Assembly: GCF_000160875.1 (NCBI RefSeq)
Contig: NZ_GG700805.1
Location: 248,001-312,000 of the forward strand
DNA: 64,000 nt
Reading direction: 5' to 3'
From: Lactobacillus iners DSM 13335
Lineage (GTDB): Bacteria; Bacillota; Bacilli; Lactobacillales; Lactobacillaceae
The notes beneath the pieces are model-generated. The model was not told the DNA's origin and ran no database searches. It saw only the letters and a list, made by a program, of their open reading frames with translations. Positions 29,130 to 40,591 of the stretch are shown one piece after another; position 1 is the stretch's first letter; every line of letters begins with the position of its first letter. The position numbers and the translations under genes are program-made.

Positions 29130-31553
29130 ATGAATATTCCTTATAGTGAAAATGCAAAGAAAGTCTTAGATATTGCTCAGCAAAAAGCAACAATGCTTAA
29201 ACATGCAGTAATTAGTACTGAACATGTATTATTAGCGATTTCCACAATGGAAGAATGTAGTGCATATCAAACACTGAAAAAATATAAAGTTACAGAGTCT
29301 AGAGTTGAAAATATTATCAACGAATTTTATAGCGGATATGGTGAAACGGTTGTTACAGAAGAATATTGTATTTTTTCACCACGTCTCAAGAAAGTTTTGC
29401 AATGTGCCCAAAGATTGGCACTTGTTTTAAAACAGGATACTATTACAACTAATATCTTGTTGATGGCTTTAATTAAAGAAAAAGAGCTTACATCGCGTTT
29501 GATTTTGTCTGATAACTGTGGAATTGATATCAAAGAGTTATTGAAAGTTTTGCGATATACAATTAGTAAAGCTAATTCTGTTAATAGTAAAAAACATTCT
29601 AGTACTCCTGCTTTGGCAAAAGTTTCTGTTGATTTAACTAGGCAAGCCTTAAGAGGGATGATTGATCCTTTAATTGGTCGCACTAAAGAATTGAAACGAG
29701 TGATCCAAGTAATTTCTCGCCGAGTTAAAAATAACCCTATGTTGGTTGGTGATCCAGGTGTTGGAAAAACATCTATTGCTCAAGGTTTAGCTTTAGCTAT
29801 CGTTAATAAAGAGGTTCCTGTTAATTTATTGAACAAACGAATTTTATCGTTAGATTTGGCATCATTAGTAGCAGGCACTAAGTATCGTGGCGATTTTGAG
29901 ACTAAAATGAAAACGATTATTAATGAAGTTAGAAGAGATGGCTCAATTATTTTATTTATTGATGAAATACATACCTTAGTTGGAGCTGGTGGAGCAGAAG
30001 GTGCTATCAATGCTTCTAATATTTTAAAACCTTTTCTTTCTCGGGGAGAAATTCAAGTGATAGGTGCTACTACTTTTGACGAATATCAAAAGTATTTGGA
30101 AAAGGATCCTGCTTTGGCTCGTCGTTTTCAACGGATTAAAGTTGGTGAGCCAACTGCTAAAGAAACTTTAGGTATTCTACAGGGCTTAAAGAGTAAGTAC
30201 GAAGAATTTCATAATGTTAATATTGAAGCTGATGCCTTAAAAGAAGCAGTTGATTTATCTGTTCGATATATTTCTAACCGTTTTTTACCAGATAAAGCTA
30301 TTGATGTAATGGATGAAGCATGTTCCGCTGTAAAAATTAAGCATAATGCAACTGAAAAAGACAGCTCTGGAGAGTTAAAAGTACAAATTGCCGATCTTGC
30401 AGAACAAAAACAAAATGCAGTCATTGCACAAGATATTGCTAAGGCTGGACAATTATATCGTCAGGAATTGCAACTTAAGGCCAAGTTACAAAAAATGTTG
30501 CAACAAAAGGATACAAGCAAACCTAAACGACCATTAGTTACTGTAGATCAGGTAGAAAAAGTGGTCTCTGAATTGACTGGTGTTCCTGTAACGAAGATGC
30601 AACGTCAAGAAAGCAAGCGATTAGCTAAATTAGAAAGTATTTTGCATCAACGTGTTATTGGCCAGAATTTAGCTGTAGAAGCAGTAAGTAGGGCTATTAG
30701 GCGTAGTCGCAGTGGCATCAAAGATCTTAATCGACCTATTGGTTCTTTCCTATTTTTGGGACCTACGGGTGTAGGTAAGACAGAATTAGCTAAGGCCTTA
30801 GCTGATGCGGTATTTGGCTCAGAAAAAAATATTATTCGGGTTGATATGTCTGAATATATGGATAAGGTTGCGGTTACTAAGTTAATTGGTTCTGCTCCTG
30901 GTTATGTTGGATATGAAGCTGGCGGTCAATTAGCAGAGAAAGTAAGACGTAACCCTTATTCTGTAATTCTGTTAGACGAAGTTGAAAAAGCTCATCCCGA
31001 TATTTTTAACATTTTATTGCAGGTTTTAGATGAAGGCTTTTTGACCGACTCTAAGGGTCGCAAGATTGATTTTAGAAATACAATTATTATTATGACGTCT
31101 AATTTAGGATCCCGCTCTCTTAAAGACGATAAGACTGTTGGCTTTGCTACTAGCAATCAAGATATCAATGGTGTTATTAAAGAAAAAGTATCTGCTGCTA
31201 CGAAGAATTTCTTTAGACCAGAATTTTTGAATCGAATTGATGAGCAAGTAGTGTTCGAAAGCTTAGATAAAAAGCAAATTAGACAAATTGTAGTGTTAAT
31301 GATTAACCAATTAGTGCAACGTCTACAAGAAAAGAAAATTGCGATGAAGATTACTACAGGAGCAATGGATATTTTAGCTAAGGATGGCTTTGATCCTGAA
31401 ATGGGAGCTCGTCCTTTACGTCGAGCTATCCAACATGAAGTTGAAGATGTTGTGGCAAAATATTTAATTAGTGGTGAATTACATGAACACCAAATTTTAA
31501 AGTTGTCAGCTAAAAATAGCAAATTAACTTTTGCAATTAGTGACAATAAGTAA
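29130..31553 (+). CDS. clpC: Clp protease ATPase ClpC
   Basis: The product has 807 residues. It has double Clp-N repeats (about 1-145), AAA-1 with Walker A GDPGVGKTS and FIDEIHTLVGAG, and a middle region with the UVR-like stretch QIADLAEQKQNAVIAQDIAK (about 420-460). AAA-2 carries GPTGVGKTELAKAL. ClpC is the unfoldase of ClpCP and needs adaptors such as MecA, also encoded in this window. Unlike in Bacillus, no ctsR-mcsA-mcsB genes precede it, and I see no CtsR box or CIRCE element in the 82 bases upstream. Confidence 0.93.
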   Translation: MNIPYSENAKKVLDIAQQKATMLKHAVISTEHVLLAISTMEECSAYQTLKKYKVTESRVENIINEFYSGYGETVVTEEYCIFSPRLKKVLQCAQRLALVLKQDTITTNILLMALIKEKELTSRLILSDNCGIDIKELLKVLRYTISKANSVNSKKHSSTPALAKVSVDLTRQALRGMIDPLIGRTKELKRVIQVISRRVKNNPMLVGDPGVGKTSIAQGLALAIVNKEVPVNLLNKRILSLDLASLVAGTKYRGDFETKMKTIINEVRRDGSIILFIDEIHTLVGAGGAEGAINASNILKPFLSRGEIQVIGATTFDEYQKYLEKDPALARRFQRIKVGEPTAKETLGILQGLKSKYEEFHNVNIEADALKEAVDLSVRYISNRFLPDKAIDVMDEACSAVKIKHNATEKDSSGELKVQIADLAEQKQNAVIAQDIAKAGQLYRQELQLKAKLQKMLQQKDTSKPKRPLVTVDQVEKVVSELTGVPVTKMQRQESKRLAKLESILHQRVIGQNLAVEAVSRAIRRSRSGIKDLNRPIGSFLFLGPTGVGKTELAKALADAVFGSEKNIIRVDMSEYMDKVAVTKLIGSAPGYVGYEAGGQLAEKVRRNPYSVILLDEVEKAHPDIFNILLQVLDEGFLTDSKGRKIDFRNTIIIMTSNLGSRSLKDDKTVGFATSNQDINGVIKEKVSAATKNFFRPEFLNRIDEQVVFESLDKKQIRQIVVLMINQLVQRLQEKKIAMKITTGAMDILAKDGFDPEMGARPLRRAIQHEVEDVVAKYLISGELHEHQILKLSAKNSKLTFAISDNK

Positions 31554-31561
31554 TATTAATT

Positions 31562-31590
31562 TTGACATTTTTTAAAATCTAGAGTATAAT
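31562..31590 (+). promoter_or_regulatory. Strong promoter of rpoBC
   Basis: TTGACA (31562-31567), 17-base spacer, TATAAT (31585-31590): a perfect consensus promoter. Transcription should begin near 31597 and give a leader of about 165 bases. Confidence 0.92.
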
Positions 31591-31596
31591 AACTAC

Positions 31597-31690
31597 GTTT
31601 AAAAGTCTGAAATTCAGGATTTTGCTGATCTATTGTCCAGCAAAATAATAAAACAAAAACAACGAGAGAGGTTGTTTTTGTTTTTTTGTG
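31597..31690 (+). ncRNA. rpoB leader RNA (lacto-rpoB motif candidate) with terminator
   Basis: The rpoB leader contains a first hairpin TTTTGCTG/CAGCAAAA (31620-31627, 31638-31645). A second, perfect terminator-type hairpin follows: AAAACAAAAACAAC (31651-31664) with GTTGTTTTTGTTTT (31671-31684), then a T-run. A conserved structure called lacto-rpoB has been described upstream of rpoB in lactic acid bacteria, and position and architecture fit. The terminator inside the leader implies attenuation of rpoBC. The mechanism is not known to me. Confidence 0.7.
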
Positions 31691-31764
31691 CCTAATTTAG
31701 AACTTTTGCTAAAATGTAACATAATTGTAATATTTAGTCTTTTTCAAAAGAAAGGATGTTTTCT

Positions 31765-34700
31765 TTGCTAGGACATGCTGTTAACTATGGTAGTCATCGG
31801 ACAAGAAGAAGTTTTTCACGTATTAAAGAAGTAGTTAAACTTCCAAATTTGACTGATGTACAAACCGAATCGTACAAATGGTTTCTTAAAGAAGGTATTC
31901 GTGAGATGTTTGATGATATTATGCCTATCTCTGACTTCTCAGGAAAATTATCTTTAGAGTTTGTTGATTATAAATTATTAAAACCAAAATATACACTAGA
32001 AGAAGCTCGTGATCATGATGCTAATTATTCTGCACCATTACACGTTACACTGCGTTTAACTAACCACGAAACTGGTGAAATTAAAACGCAAGATGTGTTC
32101 TTTGGCGATTTTCCATTAATGACGGATTCTGGTACTTTCGTTATCAATGGTGCTGAACGTGTTATTGTTTCGCAGTTAGTTAGATCACCAGGTGTCTATT
32201 ACCACTGTGATTATGATAAGAATGGGCGTCCTATTTATGGTACAACTGTAATTCCAAACCGTGGTGCATGGTTAGAATACGAAACTGATGCTAAGAATTT
32301 AGCTTATGTTCGTATTGATCGTACCAGAAAGTTACCTATGACTGTCTTGGTTCGTGCTTTAGGACTAGAATCAGACAGTGATATTCAGGATTTCTTTGGC
32401 AAATCAGATAGTCTATCATTCACTTTAGAAAAAGATATGCACAAAAATCCTGCAGATACCCGTGTTGCTGAATCATTGAAGGATATTTATGAACGTTTAC
32501 GTCCAGGTGAACCTAAGACAACTGATTCATCAAGATCATTGTTATATGCTCGTTTCTTTGATCCAAAGAGATATGATTTAGCACCTGTAGGTCGATACAA
32601 GATTAATAAAAAATTATCACTAAAGAACCGTCTTTTGCGTCAAACCTTAGCAGAAACTTTAGCAGATCCTGATACAGGTGAAATTATTGCTAAAAAGGGT
32701 ACGGTAGTTACTCATGAATTGATGGATAAGTTGGAAAAATATCTTGATCGTGATGACTTCAAGACTGTAACTTATCAACCATCAGAAGAAGCTGTTTTAC
32801 CTGATCCAATTACTGTTCAGGAAATTAAGGTATTTTCAAAAGTTGATCCCGAGCGTGTCGTAAAATTGATTTCTAATGGTCATATTGGCGAGGATGTTAA
32901 ACATATCACTCCAGCAGATGTCCTAAGTTCGATTAACTATTTCTTTGCTTTACAAGATGGATTAGGCTCTATTGACGATATTGATCATTTAGGTAATCGT
33001 CGTATTCGTCGTGTAGGTGAGTTGTTGCAAAATCAATTTAGAATTGGTTTAGCAAGAATGGAACGTGTTGTCCGTGAAAGAATGTCGATTCAAGATATCG
33101 CAACCGTAACACCACAACAATTGATTAATATTAGACCAGTCGTTGCCTCTGTTAAGGAATTCTTTGGTTCTTCACAATTATCACAATTTATGGATCAAAA
33201 TAACCCTTTAGGTGAGTTAACACATAAGAGACGTATGTCTGCTTTGGGACCTGGTGGATTGTCACGTGATCGTGCGGGATATGAAGTTCGTGACGTGCAC
33301 TATACTCATTATGGTCGTTTATGTCCAATTGAAACTCCTGAAGGTCCTAACATTGGATTGATTAACTCAATGGCTACTTATGCTGTAGTTAACAAATATG
33401 GCTTTATTGAAACACCATATCGTCGTATTTCATGGGAAACACATAAAGTTACTGACAAGATCGATTATTTAACTGCTGATGTTGAAGATAACTATATTAT
33501 TGCCAGTGCCAATGCTCCTTTGAATGAAGATGGTTCCTTTAAGGAAAAAATAGTTTTAGCTAGACATAAGGAAGAAAATCTGGAAGTTTCACCCGATAAG
33601 TTAGACTACATGGACGTTATTCCTAAGCAGGTTGTTTCAGTTACTTCAGCATGTATACCTTTCTTGGAAAATGATGACTCAAACCGTGCTTTGATGGGTG
33701 CTAACCACCAACGTCAAGCTGTACCTTTGATTAATCCACATTCGCCATTAGTTGGTACAGGAATGGAATATCGTGCTGCTCATGACTCCGGTGATGCGAT
33801 TTTAGCTAAAGCTGCTGGTGTTGTTGAATATGTAGATGCAAATGTGATTAAAGTTAGACGTGATGACAAGACGTTGGATGAATATGTTCTTGAAAAATAT
33901 CGTCGTTCAAATGCTACTAAAAACTATAATCAGACACCTAATGTTCATTGCGGTGAGAAAGTTGTCGAAGGTGAAGTTATTGCTGATGGACCAGCCATGG
34001 AAAATGGTGAGTTAGCATTAGGACAAAATCCAATCATTGCTTTTGCTACTTGGAATATGTACAACTATGAAGATGCTGTTATGATTTCTGAGCGAATGGT
34101 TAAAGATGATGTCTATACTTCTATTCATATTGAAGATTATGAATCAGAATCACGTGATACTAAGTTAGGACCTGAAGAAATAACTCGAGAAATTCCTAAC
34201 GTAGGTGAGGATGCTTTAAAGGATCTTGATGAAGATGGTATAGTTCGTGTCGGTGCCGAAGTACAAGATGGTGATATTTTAGTTGGTAAAGTAACACCAA
34301 AAGGTGTGACAGACTTATCTGCAGAAGAAAAATTATTGCATGCAATTTTTGGTGAAAAAGCTCGTGAAGTACGTGATACTTCCTTACGTGTACCTCACGG
34401 TGGTGGCGGAATTATCCAAAATGTGCGTGTCTTTTCACGTGAAGCTGGTGATGAACTTGCACCTGGCGTTAACAAGATGGTAAGAGTTTATATTGTCCAA
34501 AAACGTAAGATACAAGTCGGTGATAAGATGTCAGGTCGTCATGGTAATAAAGGTACGATTGCTTTGGTTTGTCCTGAAGAAGATATGCCATATTTACCAG
34601 ATGGACGTCCAGTAGATATTTGCTTGAACCCAATGGGTGTGCCTTCACGTATGAACATTGGACAGGTTTTGGAAATGCATTTAGGTATTGCCTCTAAGCA

Positions 34701-35439
34701 TTTAGGTGTACATGTTGCCACTCCTGTGTTTGATGGAGCTTCTGAAGAAGATATGTGGAATATGGTTCGTGAAGCTGGTTTAGGTAAAGATGGTAAAACT
34801 GTTCTTTATGATGGTCGAACAGGTGAACCATTCCATAATAGAGTATCTGTTGGTGTTATGTACTACTTGAAGCTTACTCACATGGTAGATGACAAGTTAC
34901 ATGCTCGTTCAATTGGGCCTTACTCATTAGTTACACAACAGCCTTTGGGTGGTAAAGCTCAATTTGGTGGACAGCGTTTTGGTGAAATGGAAGTTTGGGC
35001 ATTGGAAGCTTACGGTGCTGCTTACACCTTGCAAGAAATTTTGACTTATAAGTCAGATGATGTGGTAGGACGTGTTAAGGCATATGAAGCTATTGTTAAG
35101 GGTGAAAAGATACCTAAGCCTGGTGTTCCAGAATCATTTAGAGTTTTAGTTAAAGAATTACAATCTCTAGGATTGGATATCAAAGTGCTTGATAGCGATA
35201 AAAATGAGATTGAGCTTCGCGATATGGATGATGATTCTGATGAACATCTCAATATTGATAGCCTTTCTAAATTAGCTGAACAACAAGAAAAGAAAAAATT
35301 GGCTGAAGAAGCGGAAGAGCAAGAAGCCGAAGAAACAGATCAAGTTGATGAACAATCTAATTTTGATGAGTCCGATGAAGAAGAAGAGGATTTTGATGAT
35401 TTAGAGTTCCCAACTTCTAATGATGAAGTTTCCGATTAA
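31765..35439 (+). CDS. rpoB: RNA polymerase beta subunit
   Basis: The product has 1224 residues. All RpoB landmarks are present: the N-terminal [13 protein letters not shown], the rifampicin region [20 protein letters not shown] with [33 protein letters not shown] and the C-terminal [20 protein letters not shown]. About 70 residues at the C-terminus are very acidic (Glu/Asp runs), longer than in E. coli. I favour TTG 31765 over ATG 31756: relatives begin MLxGHVVNYG, and AAAGGATG then sits at good spacing. The ATG would lie directly on the ribosome site. The start remains uncertain by three codons. The rifampicin cluster shows no classical resistance substitution that I can recognise. Confidence 0.96.
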   Translation: MLGHAVNYGSHRTRRSFSRIKEVVKLPNLTDVQTESYKWFLKEGIREMFDDIMPISDFSGKLSLEFVDYKLLKPKYTLEEARDHDANYSAPLHVTLRLTNHETGEIKTQDVFFGDFPLMTDSGTFVINGAERVIVSQLVRSPGVYYHCDYDKNGRPIYGTTVIPNRGAWLEYETDAKNLAYVRIDRTRKLPMTVLVRALGLESDSDIQDFFGKSDSLSFTLEKDMHKNPADTRVAESLKDIYERLRPGEPKTTDSSRSLLYARFFDPKRYDLAPVGRYKINKKLSLKNRLLRQTLAETLADPDTGEIIAKKGTVVTHELMDKLEKYLDRDDFKTVTYQPSEEAVLPDPITVQEIKVFSKVDPERVVKLISNGHIGEDVKHITPADVLSSINYFFALQDGLGSIDDIDHLGNRRIRRVGELLQNQFRIGLARMERVVRERMSIQDIATVTPQQLINIRPVVASVKEFFGSSQLSQFMDQNNPLGELTHKRRMSALGPGGLSRDRAGYEVRDVHYTHYGRLCPIETPEGPNIGLINSMATYAVVNKYGFIETPYRRISWETHKVTDKIDYLTADVEDNYIIASANAPLNEDGSFKEKIVLARHKEENLEVSPDKLDYMDVIPKQVVSVTSACIPFLENDDSNRALMGANHQRQAVPLINPHSPLVGTGMEYRAAHDSGDAILAKAAGVVEYVDANVIKVRRDDKTLDEYVLEKYRRSNATKNYNQTPNVHCGEKVVEGEVIADGPAMENGELALGQNPIIAFATWNMYNYEDAVMISERMVKDDVYTSIHIEDYESESRDTKLGPEEITREIPNVGEDALKDLDEDGIVRVGAEVQDGDILVGKVTPKGVTDLSAEEKLLHAIFGEKAREVRDTSLRVPHGGGGIIQNVRVFSREAGDELAPGVNKMVRVYIVQKRKIQVGDKMSGRHGNKGTIALVCPEEDMPYLPDGRPVDICLNPMGVPSRMNIGQVLEMHLGIASKHLGVHVATPVFDGASEEDMWNMVREAGLGKDGKTVLYDGRTGEPFHNRVSVGVMYYLKLTHMVDDKLHARSIGPYSLVTQQPLGGKAQFGGQRFGEMEVWALEAYGAAYTLQEILTYKSDDVVGRVKAYEAIVKGEKIPKPGVPESFRVLVKELQSLGLDIKVLDSDKNEIELRDMDDDSDEHLNIDSLSKLAEQQEKKKLAEEAEEQEAEETDQVDEQSNFDESDEEEEDFDDLEFPTSNDEVSD

Positions 35440-35457
35440 TTATAGGAGGATAAACTT

Positions 35458-38400
35458 TTGATCGATGTAAATAAGTTTGAAAGTATGCAGGTAAATTTAG
35501 CCTCACCTAATAAGATTAGAAGTTGGTCTTATGGTGAAGTAAAGAAACCTGAAACAATTAATTATCGTACTTTGAAACCTGAAAGAGATGGATTATTTGA
35601 CGAGCGTATCTTTGGCCCTACAAAAGACTGGACATGTAGTTGTGGCAAATATAAGGGTGTTCGTTATCGTGGCATAGTTTGTGACCGTTGTGGTGTTGAA
35701 GTAACTTCTGCTAAAGTTAGAAGAGAGAGAATGGGGCATATCGAATTAGCCGCTCCTGTTTCTCATATTTGGTTCTTCAAGGGCATTCCATCACGAATGG
35801 GCTTGATTCTTGATATTTCACCAAGAGCCTTGGAAGAAGTAATTTACTTTGCTGCTTATATCGTTATCGATCCAGGCGATACGGAGTTGGAATTTAAGCA
35901 ACTTTTAACTGATGCTGAATATCGTGAAAATAAAGCTAAATATGGCGATAGATTCCAAGCTAAAATGGGTGCAGAAGCTATTCAAGACCTGTTAAAGCAA
36001 GTTGATATTCAAGAAGAAGCTAAAAAACTAAAAGAAGAATTAAAAACTGCTACTGGTCAAAAAAGAATGCGTGCCATTAGACGTTTAGATATTCTGGAAG
36101 CATTTTGTAATTCTGGTAATAAGCCTGAATGGATGATTATGGATTGTATTCCAGTTATTCCGCCAGATCTTCGTCCAATGGTTCAATTAGACGGTGGACG
36201 TTTTGCAACTTCTGATTTAAATGATTTATATAGACGTGTGATTAATAGAAATAATCGTTTAAAGAGATTACTTGATCTTAATGCACCACGTATTATTGTT
36301 CAAAATGAAAAGAGAATGTTGCAAGAAGCAGTAGATGCTTTAATTGATAATGGGCGTCGTGGTCGTCCTGTAGCCGGCCCTGGCAATCGTCCTCTTAAAT
36401 CACTTTCACATATGTTGAAAGGAAAGCCAGGACGTTTCCGTCAAAACTTACTTGGAAAACGTGTTGACTATTCAGGACGTTCAGTTATTGATGTATCACC
36501 TAAATTGAAATTCTATCAATGTGGTGTTCCCCGTCCAATGGCATTAGAGTTATTTAAGCCTTTTGTGATGCATGAACTAGTTAAGCGTGGATTAGCATCC
36601 AATATTAAAAATGCTAAACGCAAGATAGATCGTGAAGATGATGATATCTGGGACATTCTTGAGTATGTAATTAAAGAAAGACCAGTTCTTTTGAACCGTG
36701 CCCCTACTTTACACCGTTTAGGTATTCAAGCTTTTGAGCCAGTATTAGTTGCTGGTAAATCTATTAGATTACATCCGCTAGCTTGTGAAGCATATAATGC
36801 TGACTTCGATGGTGACCAGATGGCTATTCACTTACCATTGTCTGATGAAGCTGTTGCAGAGTCACGATTATTAATGTTAGCTGCTCACCATATCTTGGCT
36901 CCAAAAGATGGTAAGCCAATCGTAACGCCATCTCAGGATATCGTTTTAGGAAATTATTGGTTGACTCAAACTGAGCGTGGACGTGAAGGTGAAGGTATGA
37001 TCTTTAATTCACCAGAAGAAGCAACAATTGCTTATGAAAATGGTGATATTCACTATCATACTCGAATCGGAATGGCTGCTGATTCAATGCCTGAAAAGAA
37101 GTGGCCTGAAGGCTATGAACATGGTATTTTTGTAACAACTTATGGTAAATTAGTCTTTAATGCTTTGTTCCCTAAGGATTTCTTCTACGTCAATGAACCA
37201 ACTCAAGAGAATTTGACTAGCCCATTAGCTGAAAAATATTTCCTTAAACCAGGTGAAAATATTCACGATAAGTTAGATTCATTACCTTTAGGTAAGGCAT
37301 TTAAGAAGGGATTCTTGGCTGATTCTATTGCCCAAATTTATAAATTATATCGTGTTCAAAGAACATCCGATTATTTGGACGATTTGAAAGAATTAGGTTA
37401 TACCGTATGTACTACTTCAGGGTTAACGATTGGTGTTGAAGATATTCCTACTTTGAAAGATAAAGATGATATTGTACGTGAAAATCGTCAAAAAGTTGAT
37501 GTCATTTCTAAACAATACCGTCGTGGTTTAATTACTGATGAAGAACGTCATGATCGTGTAATTAGTATTTGGAATAATTGTAAAGATACCATTCAAAATG
37601 AACTTGCTGGATTGTTTGATCCACGCAATCCTATTTCTGTCATGTCAGACTCTGGAGCTCGTGGTAATATTTCTAACTTTACTCAGTTAGCTGGTATGCG
37701 TGGTTTGATGGCCGCACCTAACGGTGGTATGATGGAAATTCCTGTTACTTCTAACTTCCGTGAAGGATTGACAGTGTTGGAAATGTTCATGTCAACTCAC
37801 GGAGCTCGTAAGGGAATGACCGATACTGCTCTTAAGACTGCCAACTCTGGTTATTTAACTCGTCGTTTGGTTGATGTGGCTCAAGATGTTATCATCAGAG
37901 AAGAAGATTGTAATACTGATCGTGGCATTACTGTTTCTGCAATTACTGAAGGTGACGAAATGATCGAACCATTGTTTGATCGTTTGGTAGGTAGATATAC
38001 TTCTAAGAGTGTAATTGATCCTACAACTGGTGAAACAATTTGCCCAGCTAATGTAATGATGGACGAAGATATGGCACAAAAGATAGTTGATGCTGGTGTA
38101 ACTTCAGTTACTATTCGTTCTGTATTTACGTGCAACACACAACATGGTGTTTGTCAAAAATGTTATGGTATGAACTTAGCTACAGGTGAAGATGTTGAAG
38201 TAGGTGAAGCCGTAGGTACTGTTGCTGCTCAATCTATTGGTGAGCCAGGAACTCAGTTGACTATGCGTAACTTCCACAACGGTGGTGTTGCCGGTGCTAA
38301 CGATATTACTCAGGGTTTACCTCGTGTACAAGAGCTATTTGAAGCACGTAATCCTAAGGGACGTGCGACAATCTCAGAAGTAACTGGTGAAGTTACAAGT

Positions 38401-39123
38401 ATTGAAGAAGATCCTGCTGAACATACACGCGAGATTACTGTTAAGGGTCAAACTGATACTAGAACTTACTCTGTACCATATACTGCATCAGTAGCGGTAG
38501 CTGAAGGAGATCAAGTAGAACGTGGACAAAAATTAACTTTAGGTTCTATTGATCCAAAGGAATTAATCCGTGTTCGTGATGCTTTAACTACAGAGAAATA
38601 TATCTTGAGTGAAATTCAAAAAGCTTATAGAATGCAGGGTGTTGAGATTGCAGATAAGCACGTGGAAGTAATGGCTCGTCAAATGTTGCAAAAGGTTCGC
38701 ATTTTGGATCCAGGTGAAACTGATATTTTACCTGGTGAATTGATGGATATCGGTGAATTTAAGGCACGTAATAAAGATGTTATTATTTCTGGTGGTATTC
38801 CTGCTACAGCTCAAAGTGTAATGCTTGGAATTACTAAGGCCGCTTTGGAAACTAATAGTTTCTTGTCTGCAGCTTCATTCCAGGAAACGACACGTGTGCT
38901 TACAGATGCTTCAATTAGAGGTAAATCTGATCCACTTCTTGGACTTAAAGAAAATGTTATTATTGGTAAGATTGTACCAGCAGGTACTGGTATGCCAATT
39001 TATCGTAAAATGGAACCTAAGGCAGATATTCCTGCAGAAAATCTGCCTGAAAAAGAAAATGAATCTGATTCCAAAGAAAAATCAGTTTATGCTCAAGCAC
39101 AATCTACAGGTAGTGAAAATTAA
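35458..39123 (+). CDS. rpoC: RNA polymerase beta' subunit
   Basis: The product has 1221 residues. It has the N-terminal zinc ribbon ([20 protein letters not shown]), catalytic magnesium loop NADFDGDQM with Asp449, Asp451 and Asp453, the bridge/trigger region [18 protein letters not shown], and a second zinc site (CNT...[11 protein letters not shown]). The start is a TTG at 35458 behind AGGAGG, 18 bases after rpoB, so translation is coupled. It is followed by a strong terminator. Confidence 0.97.
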   Translation: MIDVNKFESMQVNLASPNKIRSWSYGEVKKPETINYRTLKPERDGLFDERIFGPTKDWTCSCGKYKGVRYRGIVCDRCGVEVTSAKVRRERMGHIELAAPVSHIWFFKGIPSRMGLILDISPRALEEVIYFAAYIVIDPGDTELEFKQLLTDAEYRENKAKYGDRFQAKMGAEAIQDLLKQVDIQEEAKKLKEELKTATGQKRMRAIRRLDILEAFCNSGNKPEWMIMDCIPVIPPDLRPMVQLDGGRFATSDLNDLYRRVINRNNRLKRLLDLNAPRIIVQNEKRMLQEAVDALIDNGRRGRPVAGPGNRPLKSLSHMLKGKPGRFRQNLLGKRVDYSGRSVIDVSPKLKFYQCGVPRPMALELFKPFVMHELVKRGLASNIKNAKRKIDREDDDIWDILEYVIKERPVLLNRAPTLHRLGIQAFEPVLVAGKSIRLHPLACEAYNADFDGDQMAIHLPLSDEAVAESRLLMLAAHHILAPKDGKPIVTPSQDIVLGNYWLTQTERGREGEGMIFNSPEEATIAYENGDIHYHTRIGMAADSMPEKKWPEGYEHGIFVTTYGKLVFNALFPKDFFYVNEPTQENLTSPLAEKYFLKPGENIHDKLDSLPLGKAFKKGFLADSIAQIYKLYRVQRTSDYLDDLKELGYTVCTTSGLTIGVEDIPTLKDKDDIVRENRQKVDVISKQYRRGLITDEERHDRVISIWNNCKDTIQNELAGLFDPRNPISVMSDSGARGNISNFTQLAGMRGLMAAPNGGMMEIPVTSNFREGLTVLEMFMSTHGARKGMTDTALKTANSGYLTRRLVDVAQDVIIREEDCNTDRGITVSAITEGDEMIEPLFDRLVGRYTSKSVIDPTTGETICPANVMMDEDMAQKIVDAGVTSVTIRSVFTCNTQHGVCQKCYGMNLATGEDVEVGEAVGTVAAQSIGEPGTQLTMRNFHNGGVAGANDITQGLPRVQELFEARNPKGRATISEVTGEVTSIEEDPAEHTREITVKGQTDTRTYSVPYTASVAVAEGDQVERGQKLTLGSIDPKELIRVRDALTTEKYILSEIQKAYRMQGVEIADKHVEVMARQMLQKVRILDPGETDILPGELMDIGEFKARNKDVIISGGIPATAQSVMLGITKAALETNSFLSAASFQETTRVLTDASIRGKSDPLLGLKENVIIGKIVPAGTGMPIYRKMEPKADIPAENLPEKENESDSKEKSVYAQAQSTGSEN

Positions 39124-39135
39124 TAATTACTAATC

Positions 39136-39176
39136 AAAACAACATAAGTCTAATTAATTGACTTATGTTGTTTTTT
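39136..39176 (+). terminator. Terminator of rpoBC
   Basis: AAAACAACATAAGTC (39136-39150) pairs perfectly with GACTTATGTTGTTTT (39160-39174), followed by Ts. Confidence 0.9.
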
Positions 39177-39245
39177 GATATTGTATTTAATATTGGTTAA
39201 GCTAAAATTTAACTAGTATATTGAGTAAATGGATAGGTAAATTAA

Positions 39246-40442
39246 ATGTCAAAAATAGCAATTTATATTAGTGGTGGTATTGCAGCATATAAATCGATTT
39301 TAGTTTTAAGAGAGCTGCAGAAACAAGGCCATGAAGTTAGAGTGGGGATGACAGCTAATGCCCAAAAATTCGTAGGTGTTCAAACTTTTGCCGCTTTAAC
39401 GCATACTACTGTTTTAACAGATTTATGGGATAATGATCATCAAACTGAGATTGGACATTTAGAATTAGCTCAATGGTGCGATTTGGCGTTGGTTGTTCCT
39501 GCTACGGCTAATATAATTGCTAAATTAGCCAATGGCATAGCAGATGATGCAGTGACAACTGCTTTGATAGCAACAGATAAACCAATTATAGTAGTTCCAG
39601 CTATGAATAATAAAATGTGGCATAATGCTGCATTGCAACGTAATATTAAGCAATTAATTGACGATGGAATGCAGGTTATGACGCCAGAAACTGGATATTT
39701 GGCTGAGGGATACCAAGCTCAAGGTCGCTTGCCAGAACCAGACAAAATAGTACAATTTGTTAATGCTAATTTGCACTGCGATAGTTCTTTAGTCGGAAAA
39801 AAGGTAGTTATTACTGCTGGAGCAACCCTTGAAAAAATTGATCCAGTTCGCTATATTTCTAATTTTTCTAGTGGGAAAATGGGTTGGGCAATGGTTCAAG
39901 CTTTTTTGCAAAGAGGAGCTGATGTTACATTGATTTATGGCAAAGTTAGTGTGAATATTGTGCCATTTGCCAGATTAACAACTATTCATGTAGCAAGTGC
40001 TCAAGAAATGTTAACAGTAGCGGAGCATGAATTTAGTGATGCTGATATTTTAGTAATGACTGCGGCAGTGGCTGATTTTCGACCTAAAAATTATTGCCCA
40101 CAAAAAATCAAAAAAGTTACTGGCAATGATTCTTATCAATTAGAGTTGGTAAAAAATCCAGATATTTTATATACACTGGCTCAAAGCAAAAAAGCCAAGC
40201 AAGTCGTGGTAGGTTTTGCAGCAGAAACTAACAATTTATTAGCCAATGCTCACACTAAATTAAGTAACAAAGGGGCAGATATGATAATTGCTAATGATGT
40301 TAGTCAGGATGTGTTTGGATCTGATCTGAATGAAGTAACAATTATTACTAAAGATGATCCAGATGTTAAATTACCACGCATGAATAAGCAAGAGATTGCA
40401 GAATCTATTGTCAACCATATTATTAAATTAAATTCTAAATAG
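39246..40442 (+). CDS. coaBC: Bifunctional CoaBC: phosphopantothenoylcysteine synthetase/decarboxylase
   Basis: The product has 398 residues and carries out two steps of CoA synthesis. The N-terminal flavin decarboxylase half (1 to about 185) carries GGIAAYK, the active-site His in IGHLELAQW, PATANIIAKLANGIADD and PAMNNKMW. The C-terminal CTP-dependent synthetase half has VVITAGATLEKIDPVRYISN and KNPDIL. A terminator separates it from the next gene. Confidence 0.93.
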   Translation: MSKIAIYISGGIAAYKSILVLRELQKQGHEVRVGMTANAQKFVGVQTFAALTHTTVLTDLWDNDHQTEIGHLELAQWCDLALVVPATANIIAKLANGIADDAVTTALIATDKPIIVVPAMNNKMWHNAALQRNIKQLIDDGMQVMTPETGYLAEGYQAQGRLPEPDKIVQFVNANLHCDSSLVGKKVVITAGATLEKIDPVRYISNFSSGKMGWAMVQAFLQRGADVTLIYGKVSVNIVPFARLTTIHVASAQEMLTVAEHEFSDADILVMTAAVADFRPKNYCPQKIKKVTGNDSYQLELVKNPDILYTLAQSKKAKQVVVGFAAETNNLLANAHTKLSNKGADMIIANDVSQDVFGSDLNEVTIITKDDPDVKLPRMNKQEIAESIVNHIIKLNSK

Positions 40443-40455
40443 GGCTATAAAAGAC

Positions 40456-40487
40456 AAGAGCGTGTAAGAAAAGACACGTTCTTTTTT
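40456..40487 (+). terminator. Terminator of coaBC
   Basis: AAGAGCGTGT (40456-40465) pairs with ACACGTTCTT (40474-40483), followed by TTTT. Confidence 0.85.
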
Positions 40488-40519
40488 AGTTCATCTATGT
40501 TATAGTAAAAGGAGATATT

Positions 40520-40591
40520 TTGGGATATTTGGCACAACTCTTGAGCGATTTGATCCTCATTGAAAGAAAGAAGGATAGTTTATATGATTAA
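40520..40591 (+). CDS. Possible 23-codon leader peptide ahead of the HAD phosphatase
   Basis: AAAGGAGA (40508-40515) is followed after four bases by TTG and an open frame of 23 codons, rich in Leu. It ends in TAA at 40589-40591, overlapping the first bases of the phosphatase ATG (40584). The strong ribosome site has no other gene to serve at this spacing. This could be a coupled upstream peptide. It may equally be chance, and there is no sequence family to support it. Confidence 0.2.
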   Translation: MGYLAQLLSDLILIERKKDSLYD

